NCBI GenBank assembly: GCA_947258375.1
Contig: CAMYIJ010000002.1
Coordinates: forward strand, 3,164 to 67,163
Length of the DNA stretch: 64,000 bases
Source of the DNA: an uncultured Acidimicrobiaceae bacterium
GTDB taxonomy: Bacteria; Actinomycetota; Acidimicrobiia; Spongiisociales; UBA5794
Reading direction: 5' to 3'
A model generated the notes under the pieces. The model saw only the letters and a program-made list of their open reading frames with translations. It ran no database searches and had not been told where the DNA came from. The position numbers and the translations under genes are program-made. This document shows, in pieces, positions 9,074 to 18,426 of the stretch. Positions within the stretch are counted from its first letter, which is position 1. Each line of letters starts with the position of its first letter.

Positions 9074-10570
9074 CTAGCCTTCGGCGCCGACCGCAGCCTC
9101 GGCGGTGAGCTCATCGGCTCGCGTCAGCAGGTTGGACGCTTCATTCACCTTCGCCTGATACGTCGCGAGATCGCCCTCGCGCAAAGCCTCATCAGCGTCG
9201 GCGAGGGCCTGCACGGCAGCCGAGATCAGGTCGGCCACGACGTCGGGGAGTTCCCCGTCGTCGGAATCGGGGCTCACTGCTTCACCGAAGATCGCGGCCA
9301 GGGCGCCCTCGAGCGAGTCATCCATTTTGATCTGGCCGTTGTGCGAAACGACCGCAAACTTGAACTCGGGGATCCCGGTCAGACCGCCGGCGGCGACCGG
9401 GGCCCCCTGCAACTGCGTCTGGCTGGTTTCCTCGTCGCGTTTAGCGGTGATGTAGATCGGCTGGACGTAGAGCAGGGAGTCGCCGATGGGCACGATGAGC
9501 ATGTTGCCCTGGATCACCCGCGACCCTCCCTGGTCGAGCAGCGAGAACTCTTGCGATATAGTCGGATCCTGGTTGATCAACTCGCCGACCTGGCGCGGGC
9601 CCTGCTGCAGCGTCCCCGATGGGAGACGGAAGTCGATGATCTGGCCGTAGTCTCCCGGACCGGATTTGGCGACCATAAATGACACCATGTTGGGCCGGCC
9701 CCGCGGCGTGAACGGTTGCATGAGGATGAAGCTGGGATCCGGGTCGGTCTGATCCTCGGGGAGTTTCATCAGCAGGTAGTACGGCAGCATCGGCCTCTCG
9801 TTGGCAGGAGCCCGATTGAGCGCCTGCGAGCGGAAGCCAACCGACCGCTCCGAGGTCGAGGGATCCAAAGCGATCACCCAGGGATCGACGCTGGAGAAGA
9901 ACTGCGTCGGGTCGGTCATGTGATAGGTCGTGTAGATGTCGGACTGGAGCCGGAACATGTCTTCCGGATAGCGCAGGTGTTCGACCAGTTCCGACGACAT
10001 CTCCGACCCGGGGGTGAACAAGTCCGGGAAGATCCGCTGATAGGCCGCGATCATCGGATCGGTGTCGTCCACCACGTAGAAAGTGACCTCGCCGTCGTAG
10101 GCGCTAACGGTCGCTTTCACAGAGTTGCGGATGTAGTTGAAGCTGTTGGGAAGCCCGGGATACTGAATCGAATCCAGCCGGCGCACATCGGCGTTCGTCG
10201 AGTACGGGTAGTGGTCCGAGATCGAGTACAGATCGACGACCCAGACCAGCTTGCCGTCGAGCACGACCAGGTAGGGATCGGCGTCCGGGTACAGGAAGCC
10301 CGGGGTCAACTTTGTGATCCGGTTGCGGATGTTGCGGACCATCAGCACCTGGCTCTCGGAGTTCAGCCGGCTCGAGATCATCGTGTCCCAATTGGCGAAC
10401 CGGGCGGCAAACGCCAGCCGCCGGAAGAAGCCCCCGAGCGGCACTCCCCCGTCCCCTTGATAGCTGTTGTACTGGATGTTCTCGACGTTGCCGGCCTCAG
10501 GTATGTCGACCTCTTGCTGCATGGTCCCCTCGATGTCGTACGCGGAAGATGCGTCGTCGGAGAAATACAC
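9074..10570 (-). CDS. UPF0182 family protein, C-terminal fragment (frameshifted gene)
   Basis: 498 aa in a different frame from its 5' partner at 10378-11982. Together they match one UPF0182 (COG1615) membrane protein of about 965 aa, the usual size in actinobacteria. This piece holds the soluble extracytoplasmic part after the YFSDD motif (NSYQGDGGVPLGGFFRRLAF) and ends in a helical acidic tail (ADADEALREGDLATYQAKV). The break is an 11-bp tandem duplication at 10565-10586. Removing one copy restores the frame across the conserved ISEPRVYFSDD. As the window reads, it is a broken gene, unless the duplication is an assembly error. Confidence 0.85.
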   Translation of the reverse strand: MYFSDDASSAYDIEGTMQQEVDIPEAGNVENIQYNSYQGDGGVPLGGFFRRLAFAARFANWDTMISSRLNSESQVLMVRNIRNRITKLTPGFLYPDADPYLVVLDGKLVWVVDLYSISDHYPYSTNADVRRLDSIQYPGLPNSFNYIRNSVKATVSAYDGEVTFYVVDDTDPMIAAYQRIFPDLFTPGSEMSSELVEHLRYPEDMFRLQSDIYTTYHMTDPTQFFSSVDPWVIALDPSTSERSVGFRSQALNRAPANERPMLPYYLLMKLPEDQTDPDPSFILMQPFTPRGRPNMVSFMVAKSGPGDYGQIIDFRLPSGTLQQGPRQVGELINQDPTISQEFSLLDQGGSRVIQGNMLIVPIGDSLLYVQPIYITAKRDEETSQTQLQGAPVAAGGLTGIPEFKFAVVSHNGQIKMDDSLEGALAAIFGEAVSPDSDDGELPDVVADLISAAVQALADADEALREGDLATYQAKVNEASNLLTRADELTAEAAVGAEG

Positions 10571-11982
10571 GCGGGATACACGCGGGGCTCGCTGATGGGG
10601 ATATCGGCACCAACCGGGGGAATGTCCTTGACCAGAAAATCCGGCTGACCTTCCGTCGTCACGCTGTTCGCCGGGCTGAGCACGGCGCCAAACCCGTGGG
10701 TGTAGACCAGGCGCTCATTGACCCATCCCGGCGCCGGGATGTTGGCCTCATCGAGATTGCGCGACGAGACCATGACCTGGGTCAGCTTGTCGTTGACCCG
10801 ATAGCGATCGACGTCGACGTCAGACACGTCGTAGAAGGTCATGATCGCCTGGAGCTGCTGATACGTCGTGAACAGGACGGACGGGTCCCAAAGACGGATG
10901 TTGTCAACGGTGTCGCGGTTCGCCTCGAGATCAGCCGCAGTGAGCTCCGAGGCCGCCCCGAACTCCTTCACCTCGATGTCGCTCAACCCGTAGGCCTCGC
11001 GAGTGAATTCGATGTTGTGAGCGACGAACTCGATCTCCTTGTTGAGTTCATCCGGCTGCACCTGGAACCGCTGCACGATGAGCGGGTAGATCCCGCCGAC
11101 CCCGATCGAGGTAACGAGCCACAATCCGACGGCCACCGCCGGGAGGGTCCAGCCCTGGAAGCGGATGTTCACCAGCAGGATGATCGCCGCCACAATCGAG
11201 ATGATGATCAGAAGCTGGAACGCCGGTCGCTGCGCGTTGATGTCGGTGAAAGACGCGCCGAGCACGGTGCCCCGCGGCGAGTAGAGCAGCTCCCAGCGAT
11301 CCAGGAAGTATCCGAAAGCCTTGAGCAGGGCGAGGACGGCGAACAGCACCGAAAGGTGAACCTTCACACCAGGCGCGACCCGGCGTTGCACCTGGATGCC
11401 GCCATTGAGATAGTGCAGGGCCGCCGTGACGAGGGCGATCACGAGGAAGAGCTGGAATGTCCAGCCGAAGACGTCGCGGTAGAACGGCAGCTTGAAGATG
11501 TACGTGCTGATGTCGTTGTTGTAGATCGGGTCTTCGATCCCGAAACTGCCTCCGTGGCGGAACAGGAGCCAATCTCGCCACCACACAGAGGCACCGAGCC
11601 CGACCATCAGACCGAAGAACCCGGCAACGGCCAGGCGTACCCAGCGCACCCGGGGCTCGATCCACTCCTGGAATCGCTCCAGAAGTTCCTCGTCCGGACT
11701 GCCCAGGCTCAATGTCCGTGGAGACAACCGGTCGGCGAGGGCCAGATTCACCCAGAACAGGATCGAGGCGACGACGGTCGCGGCGAGCACGAGCCACACC
11801 CTCGTGAGTATCAGCGTGCGCCAGGTTGCCGACTGGCCGAGGTCGGAAAACCACAGGAAGTCGGTCCAGAAGGTGGCGACTGATCGAATCGTGAAGATCA
11901 CGATGAACGCGCCAATCAGGAGGAAAGCTGGCCAGCGGCGGCGTGCTTCGGGACGAATGGGGACGGCGTCTCGGCTAATCAT
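10378..11982 (-). CDS. UPF0182 family membrane protein, N-terminal fragment (frameshifted gene)
   Basis: The open frame is 534 aa, of which about 468 residues (to near 10577) are genuine family sequence; the rest (PACISPTTH onward) is out-of-frame. About seven membrane helices lie in the first 300 residues (for example FLLIGAFIVIFTIRSVATFW). They are followed by the start of the large extracytoplasmic domain ending in PDFLVKDIPPVGADIPISEP. UPF0182 proteins are widespread actinobacterial membrane proteins of unknown function. The gene follows the DivIVA-domain gene after a 35-bp gap. Confidence 0.85.
   Translation of the reverse strand: MISRDAVPIRPEARRRWPAFLLIGAFIVIFTIRSVATFWTDFLWFSDLGQSATWRTLILTRVWLVLAATVVASILFWVNLALADRLSPRTLSLGSPDEELLERFQEWIEPRVRWVRLAVAGFFGLMVGLGASVWWRDWLLFRHGGSFGIEDPIYNNDISTYIFKLPFYRDVFGWTFQLFLVIALVTAALHYLNGGIQVQRRVAPGVKVHLSVLFAVLALLKAFGYFLDRWELLYSPRGTVLGASFTDINAQRPAFQLLIIISIVAAIILLVNIRFQGWTLPAVAVGLWLVTSIGVGGIYPLIVQRFQVQPDELNKEIEFVAHNIEFTREAYGLSDIEVKEFGAASELTAADLEANRDTVDNIRLWDPSVLFTTYQQLQAIMTFYDVSDVDVDRYRVNDKLTQVMVSSRNLDEANIPAPGWVNERLVYTHGFGAVLSPANSVTTEGQPDFLVKDIPPVGADIPISEPRVYPACISPTTHLPRTTSRGPCSKRSTYLRPATSRTSSTTAIKGTGECRSGASSGGWRLPPGSPIGTR
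10565..10586. repeat. 11-bp perfect tandem duplication that frameshifts the UPF0182 gene
   Basis: ATACACGCGGG occurs twice head to tail (10565-10575 and 10576-10586). On the coding strand one copy gives CCC CGC GTG TAT TTC TCC (P R V Y F S), the family sequence. The second copy shifts the frame by two and leads to PRVYPACIS. The precise unit and restored homology show it is an insertion relative to the ancestral gene. Confidence 0.95.
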
Positions 11983-12017
11983 TGAGATGCAGTCTATTGC
12001 CGCCCGAGCCCAAAGAG

Positions 12018-14153
12018 TCAGCGCGTCGGAATCACCGCTGCGTCGGGGTCGGCCAGGTCTCTACCCGCCGGCTCGATCGAGTAGCCAATCCCAAGGGCGT
12101 CGAGGCCGGCAGCCAGACCGGCGTTGTACTCCGAATGGGCGACTTCGCGAACTCTTCGCTCGGCCTCATCAGTCCGCCACGCCCTGAACACACGGCCGAC
12201 GCTGGCGCCACGCTCCCGATTGCCACCGCCCGCGGACGCGTCCACGGCGTCGACGGCGGCTTCCCACAAATCCGTGACCACGCTCGACAGATCATGGCTG
12301 CTCTGATCCGGGATCTCGGGGGCCGGCGCTGCCGCGACTTCACCCGCGGCTGAAACTCCCGCCAGATACGCCCGGGACGCCACCGCAGCCGCCTCCGGAC
12401 CGACGACGGCATCAAACATGGACTTCTTGGGCCGCCAATCATCCGGCCCCTTACGCAGATCCTCGAGGACTGCATTCTGCGCGTCGACGATGGCACGTTT
12501 GATACCGCGCAGCGCTTGATTGGTAACCGGCATGAGGAGGCGGTCGCGCAACTCCCCGCGATCGACTGCATCGGGCAGTGGTGCTCCAGCGTCGGACACC
12601 GGCTCTGGGTCCCCTGCCGGCTCAGCGGGGGGCTTCGGCCCTGTGTCAGGCTGGGTATCGAGTTCGGGGCCCGGCTCCGATTCCGGATCCGGCTGTCGCA
12701 CCGGCTCGGTTGCGGGTGGATCCGCCGGCTCAGGCTGTGGCGCCCGCAGACTGGCAAAGAGGCTGTCGATGTCGTCCCCGGGCGGAGCCGGCGCCTCGGC
12801 ATCAGTATCAGGCTCCGGCTCGGATGGCGGCTCGGACTCAGGTTCCGGCTCGGACTCAGGTTCCGGTTCGGGCTCGGGTTCGAGTTCCGGTCCGGACTTC
12901 GGTTCAGGTTCGGGTTCCGGCTCGGACTGCGGTTCGGGCTCGGGTTCGAGTTCCGGTCCGGACTTCGGTTCAGGTTCGGGTTCGAGTTCCGGCTCGGGAT
13001 CCGGCTCAGGTTCAACCGCCGCCTGCGGCTCGTCAGCCGCCGGCGAGCCCGTGATCACCGTCAGCTCGGCGGTCGCCGCGGCATCCGCCGTCGCCGGCAC
13101 GTCCCCGCTGGTGATCTCAAAATCGAGGGAGGCCGCCTCGGCGGAGCTCTCCGAACCACCTGTCACCAGCTCGAGCCCGTGACGGGGCGGCTCGATGGGA
13201 ATAATCGGGGGTGACAAACTGCGCAGCGATTCGACCTCAGCGGCAAGCTCGTCGGCGTCGACCGGTTCCATCGCGGCGGGAAGCGGCGGTGGCAGCAGGC
13301 GAACCGTCGCGTCGTCGTCCAGCCAATCGTCGGCATCGACATCGGCCGCGTCGTCCTCATCCGAGAGAACCCGCACGGAGGTTTCCGTAGGGTCCGTTGT
13401 GGCATGGGTGAGCTCTGATCGGCGTCCCTCAATGTGGTCTTCGAGGTCGGAGAGTGAACGCCGGGTGGCTTCGAGCTCGTCGAGGAGCTCCTGATGGCGA
13501 TGCTCGAGTATCCGCACCCGCTCCTCGGCAGCCTCAACAGTTTGCCTGGTGGCCGCCATCGTCCTTTCCGCCTCATTGCGGGCGTCGAGCGTGACCTTCT
13601 CCGAGTCGGCCCGAACAGATCGCAGCATCTCTTCGGCATCTCGCTTGGCGTCCCCGGTGAGGCGCAGCGCCTCCCGCTCGGCCTCAGCCCGAACGAACAG
13701 AACGTCTTCGTGTGCCCGTGCAGTCATCTCATCGACTTGGGCGGCCACCTGAGTGAGCATGCTCTCGGACGCCTCCCAGGCGCTGCGCCGCAGGAGCTCG
13801 GCCTGGCCCTCAGCCTCCTCACGCTTCCCGGCGATGTCGGCCGCGACCTCTTCACGCCACTTCGCCGCATCGGCGCTGGCCCGATCGCGCATGTCCGCAG
13901 CCGCATCGCGAGCGGATTGGAGAATCTCTCGCACGTCCTCCGCGACCGTGTCGAATTCATGCTTCAGGTCCGGCAGGTCCCTTATCCCCACCTGACCGAG
14001 CCGCTCGTCCATCTCGTGGATCCGGTCCTGCAGGGCGACAAGATGATCCACGACCTGTTGTTGAAAAGCCTCGACTTCGTCCCGATCGAACCCTCGCCGG
14101 GCGGTCGAAAAAGTGCGCGCTCGAAGCGCGTCCGGATCTAGGTCTTCGGACAT
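12018..14153 (-). CDS. DivIVA-domain coiled-coil protein with Pro-Glu repeat and conserved C-terminal domain
   Basis: 711 aa. Residues about 5-35 match the DivIVA/Wag31 N-terminus ([19 protein letters not shown]). Residues about 35-250 are a long alanine/glutamate-rich coiled coil. An acidic Pro/Glu/Ser repeat of roughly 100 residues (about 380-510) is encoded by tandemly repeated DNA. The last about 180 residues are folded-looking ([40 protein letters not shown]), and I do not recognise them as a named domain. DivIVA proteins mark poles or septa and recruit growth proteins. This architecture suggests a scaffold with a disordered spacer and a C-terminal effector. It sits between a Lon-like protease gene and UPF0182. 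Confidence 0.8.
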   Translation of the reverse strand: MSEDLDPDALRARTFSTARRGFDRDEVEAFQQQVVDHLVALQDRIHEMDERLGQVGIRDLPDLKHEFDTVAEDVREILQSARDAAADMRDRASADAAKWREEVAADIAGKREEAEGQAELLRRSAWEASESMLTQVAAQVDEMTARAHEDVLFVRAEAEREALRLTGDAKRDAEEMLRSVRADSEKVTLDARNEAERTMAATRQTVEAAEERVRILEHRHQELLDELEATRRSLSDLEDHIEGRRSELTHATTDPTETSVRVLSDEDDAADVDADDWLDDDATVRLLPPPLPAAMEPVDADELAAEVESLRSLSPPIIPIEPPRHGLELVTGGSESSAEAASLDFEITSGDVPATADAAATAELTVITGSPAADEPQAAVEPEPDPEPELEPEPEPKSGPELEPEPEPQSEPEPEPEPKSGPELEPEPEPEPESEPEPESEPPSEPEPDTDAEAPAPPGDDIDSLFASLRAPQPEPADPPATEPVRQPDPESEPGPELDTQPDTGPKPPAEPAGDPEPVSDAGAPLPDAVDRGELRDRLLMPVTNQALRGIKRAIVDAQNAVLEDLRKGPDDWRPKKSMFDAVVGPEAAAVASRAYLAGVSAAGEVAAAPAPEIPDQSSHDLSSVVTDLWEAAVDAVDASAGGGNRERGASVGRVFRAWRTDEAERRVREVAHSEYNAGLAAGLDALGIGYSIEPAGRDLADPDAAVIPTR
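12865..12996. repeat. 66-bp tandem duplication inside the Pro-Glu repeat of the DivIVA-domain gene
   Basis: The stretch from 12865 recurs from 12931 (period 66 bp). About the first 52 bp are identical in both copies, then they diverge. It lies in a wider region (about 12800-13015) of GGTTC/CGGGC-rich codon repeats encoding EPEPEP and [10 protein letters not shown] units. Being in-frame and multiple of three, it can change length without breaking the gene. Confidence 0.85.
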
Positions 14154-14192
14154 AACGGCACGATACCGCTACGGGAACCGAGAATCAGGGGT

Positions 14193-15347
14193 TTACAGGG
14201 TATCCAGGAAAGTCAACGCGTCGGCGATTGTGGCCACCTCAATGACCGTGATGTCATCGCCGGCGGCTTCCAGTGCGTCCGGGAAGTTCGAGGAGGGGAC
14301 GAGAACATAGTCGGCGCCGGCGTCGATGGCGCCGTACACCTTCTGCTTGATGCCGCCGATCGCACCCACTCGGCCGTCCCGTGCAATCGTACCGGTACCC
14401 GCAATGGACTGACCCTTCGTGAGGTCCTCCTCTGTGAGCTGGTTCATGATCTCGAGCGCAAACATCAAACCGGCCGAGGGGCCGCCGATGTTTTGCGAAT
14501 CGATCTCGATGTCCACCGGGAAGATCGTTTCCGTCTCCGCGTTGGTGAGCAGAACGCCGACCATGCCGCGGTCCGGCTCGTCGATAATGTTGCCGTTCTC
14601 ATCCTCTGCTCGATAGGGGCCGAGAACGATGGTGATATCGAGACTCTCGACCTCGTTGTCCGGAGCAACGGCGCGGCGGATCGAGAGTGTGACGTCATCC
14701 CCGGGCGCCCGGCCGCCGATCTCGGCAACTGCCTCGTCGACGAACTCCACCGGCTGGCCGTCGACGGCGACGATCACGTCGCCCTCGAACAGCAGATCGA
14801 CCGCCGCGCTTCCCTCAACGATGCCCTGGATGAGCGCTCCCGACCCGGTGAGTGTCACCTCATAGCCCAGCTGGGTGAGAGCTACGAACTTGGCGCTGTC
14901 CTGGGAGTTTCGCATCAACGCCAGGTTCTGCTGTCGAAGGCTTTCCTGGCTGACTCCGGCCGGCCGTACGTTCTCCCGGGGGCTCAAATCCACTTCCCCG
15001 TCCAGCAATGCCGCTATGTACTCGATGACGTTGACGTCCTTGAGAGAGACCGTCAGGAAGAAGAGCTCGCCGGAGCCCTCGGCTGAAGGCTCAGGAACTT
15101 CGATGAAGTCGGACACGTCGTTGACCGGTCCGGGCGAGAACGAGTAGTACGGAACATCGAACGGGAAGAGCACCAGGAGCGTGACGGCAGCCCCGACCAG
15201 GAACATGAAGCCGGCCACGACAAAGGGCCACACGGGCCCCTTGTGGTCGGGGCGCAAGTTTTCCGGGATGTCATCCCAGTTTCCTGAGCGCGGCGAGGAG
15301 TCCACGACACTGCCGTGGCCCGCCACTTCGGTGTCGTACACGTCCAT
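14193..15347 (-). CDS. PDZ-domain Lon-like (S16) membrane protease, YlbL family
   Basis: 384 aa. There is one membrane helix at about 40-62, then a linker, a PDZ-like domain (about 160-240, SAAVDLLFEGDVIVAVDGQP) and a Lon-type S16 protease domain (about 265-384). The catalytic dyad is visible as Ser291 in GGPSAG and Lys336 in GGIKQK. The family is membrane-anchored with the protease outside the cytoplasm and lacks the ATPase domain of true Lon. It is followed by the DivIVA-domain gene after a 39-bp gap. No clear Shine-Dalgarno precedes the ATG. Confidence 0.88.
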   Translation of the reverse strand: MDVYDTEVAGHGSVVDSSPRSGNWDDIPENLRPDHKGPVWPFVVAGFMFLVGAAVTLLVLFPFDVPYYSFSPGPVNDVSDFIEVPEPSAEGSGELFFLTVSLKDVNVIEYIAALLDGEVDLSPRENVRPAGVSQESLRQQNLALMRNSQDSAKFVALTQLGYEVTLTGSGALIQGIVEGSAAVDLLFEGDVIVAVDGQPVEFVDEAVAEIGGRAPGDDVTLSIRRAVAPDNEVESLDITIVLGPYRAEDENGNIIDEPDRGMVGVLLTNAETETIFPVDIEIDSQNIGGPSAGLMFALEIMNQLTEEDLTKGQSIAGTGTIARDGRVGAIGGIKQKVYGAIDAGADYVLVPSSNFPDALEAAGDDITVIEVATIADALTFLDTL

Positions 15348-15391
15348 GGACTACAAAGGTTAACCATGCCTGACCATTATCCAGCGGGTCT

Positions 15392-15556
15392 AGTACTCAG
15401 TAGTCCGTACTCCGTACTCCGTACTCAGTACTCAGTATCCAGTACTCAGTATCCAGTACTCAGTATCCGGTTCGAGCTCACCGGACGCCTGCAACCAATC
15501 TTTCATGCGAGCACCCCTTGACGCGCGGTACTGAGTACTGATTACTGATTACTGAC
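15392..15556. repeat. Short tandem repeat array of AGTACTCAGTATCC with inverted copies
   Basis: Three perfect 14-bp units AGTACTCAGTATCC run from 15427 to 15468, preceded by degenerate GTACTCC and GTACTCAGT units from 15392. At 15527-15556 related units occur in inverted orientation (GGTACTGAGTACTGATTACTG). The inverted arm includes the last codons and stop of bioY. The spacing is too short and regular to be CRISPR. It looks like a variable-number repeat. Confidence 0.85.
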
Positions 15557-16126
15557 TTTCCAGGCTGCCGGTAGTAGCAGGCCGGCCAGGACGATCTTGA
15601 TCAAGTCGCCGGCGATAAAGGGAATGAAGCCGGCGGCCAGTGCGGCTTCGCCCGTCGTGATCGAATCGGCTGCGTAGTAGAGCCAGGGGACCCCAACGGC
15701 GTAGATCACGAGGGTGCCCGTCAGGAAGGCCGGGACCGAGCCGGCGATCGTACGGTCCTGATGGCGCTCCGCCAGCGAGCCGACGACGAAGGCGGCGAGG
15801 ACGAAGCCGACCAGGTAGCCACCCGTGGCACCGGTCACCACCTCCCATCCACTCTCGCCTCCAGCGTAGAACGGCAGGCCAACTGCGCCGAGCAACCCAT
15901 ACAGCACCTGGCTGGCGCCGCCCCACGTCGCCCCCAGCGCCGCACCGGAGAGAAGCACCGCGAATGTCTGGCCGGTGATGGGCACCGGGGTGAACGGGAG
16001 GGGGATCCGCACCTGCGCGGCGGCCGCCGTGAGCAGTGCGAACCCGATTGTGAGCGCGATGGTCCAACTCGTGCTTCGCGGCAGCACTCTGCCGATGATG
16101 ACTCGTGAGGGGATCGTGGCCTGCAT
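15542..16126 (-). CDS. bioY: Biotin transporter substrate-binding (S) component BioY
   Basis: 194 aa with about six membrane helices. The family pattern RIPLPFTPVPITGQTFAVLL near residues 42-61 and the GATGGYLVGF segment are characteristic of BioY, the biotin-binding S component of ECF importers. No EcfA/EcfT genes are adjacent, so it either uses a shared energising module elsewhere or works alone. The 3' end runs into the AGTACT-type repeat, which supplies the last codons and the TAA stop. Confidence 0.92.
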   Translation of the reverse strand: MQATIPSRVIIGRVLPRSTSWTIALTIGFALLTAAAAQVRIPLPFTPVPITGQTFAVLLSGAALGATWGGASQVLYGLLGAVGLPFYAGGESGWEVVTGATGGYLVGFVLAAFVVGSLAERHQDRTIAGSVPAFLTGTLVIYAVGVPWLYYAADSITTGEAALAAGFIPFIAGDLIKIVLAGLLLPAAWKVSNQ

Positions 16127-16271
16127 GTTCCTCCGCGTGCTCTGGGTTGCGTCACTCTAGAGAAGACGGCCACTGAGCACTGAGATTCTGATTCACAGTT
16201 TCTTTACACCTCCTTGCCCCCAATCTGACATCATGTAGCCACTCTGGGTGGTAACGAAAGGAGAAGGGCCT

Positions 16272-17039
16272 ATGACAAAACGAAATCGTTCGTGGCTCGT
16301 GGCGTTCGTGGTGGGCGGCTTGCTGGTTGCACTTCCCGGAGTGGCCGTAGCCCAGACTGATTCGGTTACCGCGGACGCACCGTCCGTATCCGATGTGAGC
16401 GATGTCGATGAGATCAAACACCGTGCACTGCACGCCATCGATCGTCGGTTGCACACCATTGCGCGTCTGACCCGAAAGGTCACCGAAAGCAAGAGCGTCA
16501 CCGACGAGCACGCCAAGAAGCTGCTCGTCGATTTGGAAGACGCCGCAGAGGGGCTGAAGGAACTCGCCCGCAAGATCAAGGCCGCTCAGACCATCGAGGA
16601 ACTGCGTGAGTTGGTTCCGCTGATCGCGACGGAGTTCCGGATCTATCAGGTCGTCAAGCCGAAGGTGCTGCAAGTGCTGGCATCTGATCGGGTAGTGGCG
16701 GCAACAGAACGGCTCACCGAACTCGGCGACAAGCTCGAGATTCTCATCGCTCGGGCCGCCGATGCCGGCTACGACGTGACACGGCCGCGGATCCTCCTCG
16801 CCCGCATGCGTTACAACGTCGCCGCGGCCGACAGGTTGGCGGGGCCAGTCGCCGACATGGTGGTCGACCTGCAACCGGAGGATTGGCCAGATCCGGCCAA
16901 GGCTCTGCTCCGCAAGGGGCGGGCGCGACTCGGCGAGTCGGTTGAACACCTCCATCGTGCCAGGTACCAAGCAAGGAAGATCATGCGCTGGCTACGCAAT
17001 CTGACGGACCCGGCAATCGACATCAGCGAACTCGGCTAA
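16272..17039 (+). CDS. Secreted helical protein of unknown function
   Basis: 255 aa. The start at 16272 has a good Shine-Dalgarno (AAAGGAG, 9 nt upstream); the frame is open from 16248 but lacks this. The N-terminus is a Sec signal peptide (MTKRNRSWLVAFVVGGLLVA, cleavage after VAVAQ). The rest is charged and strongly helical, with no cysteines and no family I recognise. It stands alone between bioY and a strong terminator. The minus-strand frame over the same region (16152-16970) is a shadow. Confidence 0.75.
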   Translation: MTKRNRSWLVAFVVGGLLVALPGVAVAQTDSVTADAPSVSDVSDVDEIKHRALHAIDRRLHTIARLTRKVTESKSVTDEHAKKLLVDLEDAAEGLKELARKIKAAQTIEELRELVPLIATEFRIYQVVKPKVLQVLASDRVVAATERLTELGDKLEILIARAADAGYDVTRPRILLARMRYNVAAADRLAGPVADMVVDLQPEDWPDPAKALLRKGRARLGESVEHLHRARYQARKIMRWLRNLTDPAIDISELG

Positions 17040-17057
17040 AGCCTCCAACACGACGAA

Positions 17058-17093
17058 CGAAGAGTGCCCGTGACCCGTCACGGGCACTCTTCG
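17058..17093. terminator. Strong hairpin terminator after the secreted protein gene
   Basis: GAAGAGTGCCCGTGAC (17059-17074) pairs perfectly with GTCACGGGCACTCTTC (17077-17092), a 16-17 bp stem with a tiny loop. A CCCTTTTTGG stretch follows. It ends the plus-strand gene at 17039 and may also serve the converging thioesterase gene. Confidence 0.85.
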
Positions 17094-17159
17094 ACCCTTT
17101 TTGGCGTCAGAGAGCGGAATATCTGCCGATATCTGACGCCAGAATCGAAGCTGCTCGCC

Positions 17160-17573
17160 TCAGACGGGCTCGTCGGGGGGCAGGATGTAGTTGGTGCCGG
17201 TGAAGGTGCCGCAGATGCGGTCGTCACTGCTCCGCCGGACTTCGACCCGGTAGGTCGAGAGGGTGCGACCGCGTGTGATTTCGGTCGCGGTGGCAACCAG
17301 TTCGTCACCGGCGGCCGAAGCCGCAGTTATCGCCAGGTGGGTATCGATCGCCACCGCGGGGCCGGGAACGTTGCCCGCCAGAGAAAGCGCAACGTCGGCG
17401 AGGCTGAACAGCACTCCGCCGTGAGTCGAACCAACGAAGTTGTGATGCCCTTCGCCGATCACCATGGCCACAGTGACGGAAAGGTCGGTGATCTCTACGA
17501 GCCGGACGCCCAGGCTCTGCGCATATGGGTCGGCAGCCAGTAGCTGAGCGGCCCGTTCGGCTCGTGAGGTCAC
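17160..17573 (-). CDS. paaI: PaaI-type hotdog thioesterase
   Basis: 137 aa from a GTG start. The hotdog fold signature HGGVLFSLADVAL (about residues 51-63) is that of PaaI/YbgC-type acyl-CoA thioesterases. PaaI hydrolyses hydroxylated phenylacetyl-CoA dead-end products and frees CoA. Here it is the last gene of a run that also contains PaaH, PaaJ and PaaN homologues, only 10 bp after livG, which supports that role. The symbol is assigned from motif plus context; other aromatic acyl-CoA thioesters are possible substrates. Confidence 0.82.
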   Translation of the reverse strand: MTSRAERAAQLLAADPYAQSLGVRLVEITDLSVTVAMVIGEGHHNFVGSTHGGVLFSLADVALSLAGNVPGPAVAIDTHLAITAASAAGDELVATATEITRGRTLSTYRVEVRRSSDDRICGTFTGTNYILPPDEPV

Positions 17574-17583
17574 GGTCGGACTC

Positions 17584-18426
17584 CTAGAAGTCTTCGCCCA
17601 GATAAGCCTTGATCACCTGGGGGTCGCTTTGGATGGCTGCCGGCGCGCCCACCGCGATCTCAACACCGAAGTCGAGCACCATGATTCGATCGGCAATGTC
17701 CATGACCAACCCCATGTCGTGCTCAACGAGGATTATGGCGATTCCCAGCTCCTCGCGGATATCGAGGATGAAGCGTGCCATGTCCTCGGTCTCTTCGAGG
17801 TTCATTCCCGCCACCGGCTCGTCGAGCAGGAGCAGCTCCGGTTCCATCGCCAGGGCGCGACCCAGTTCGACGCGCTTCTGAATGCCATACGGCAGCAACG
17901 CCACGGGGTACTTGCGCCAGGCTTTGATCTCGAGCAAATCGATGATGTCTTCCACCAGAGCCCGGTTCTCGAGCTCCTCCTTTTTTGCCGACCCGAACCA
18001 CAGCGCTCCGGCCAGTGGCCCGACATTGGTACGCACATGACGGCCGGTCAGCAGATTCTCGAGGACCGTCATATGGGCAAACAGCTCGATGTTCTGAAAC
18101 GTGCGGGCAATGCCGTGGCCGGCGATGACATCGGGACGCTTCCCGAGAAGGCTCTCGCCTTTCCATAGGATCTCGCCTTCCTGGGGCTTGTACACGCCGT
18201 TGAGGCAGTTGAACGTGGAGGTCTTGCCGGCACCATTGGGGCCGATCACCGCGAAGAGCTCGCCGTCGTCGACGTGGAAGCTCACGTCGGTTAGCGCCTT
18301 GACTCCTTTGAAGGCGAGTGACACGTCGCGGAACTCGAGGAGGTGCTCGTAGTCGCCACCACCGCGATGGCGCCAGTCGGCGAGGGTTCTCTTGCCCACA
18401 TGGCTGTGAGTCGTCACGACAACCAC
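17584..18426 (-). CDS. livG: Branched-chain-type ABC transporter ATP-binding protein LivG
   Basis: 280 aa, starting at GTG and overlapping livF by 13 bp. It has Walker A (GPNGAGKTST), the GIARTFQNIELFAHMTVLEN segment typical of LivG, and Walker B ELLLLDEPVAGMN. The signature motif is unusual: LLPYGIQKRVELGRAL, with LPYG where LSGG is common, as in many LivG proteins. It is one of the two ATPases of the HAAT-type importer encoded by livHMKFG here. The substrate may be an aromatic or fatty acid rather than leucine, judging from neighbours. Confidence 0.9.
   Translation of the reverse strand: MVVVTTHSHVGKRTLADWRHRGGGDYEHLLEFRDVSLAFKGVKALTDVSFHVDDGELFAVIGPNGAGKTSTFNCLNGVYKPQEGEILWKGESLLGKRPDVIAGHGIARTFQNIELFAHMTVLENLLTGRHVRTNVGPLAGALWFGSAKKEELENRALVEDIIDLLEIKAWRKYPVALLPYGIQKRVELGRALAMEPELLLLDEPVAGMNLEETEDMARFILDIREELGIAIILVEHDMGLVMDIADRIMVLDFGVEIAVGAPAAIQSDPQVIKAYLGEDF

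Noticed and set aside
15392..15556. Possible CRISPR array
   Set aside because: Units are 14 bp, adjacent and without spacers, and there are no cas genes.
16152..16970. Minus-strand frame (272 codons) opposite the secreted helical protein
   Set aside because: The plus-strand gene has a ribosome site, a signal peptide and a terminator; the minus frame has none of these.
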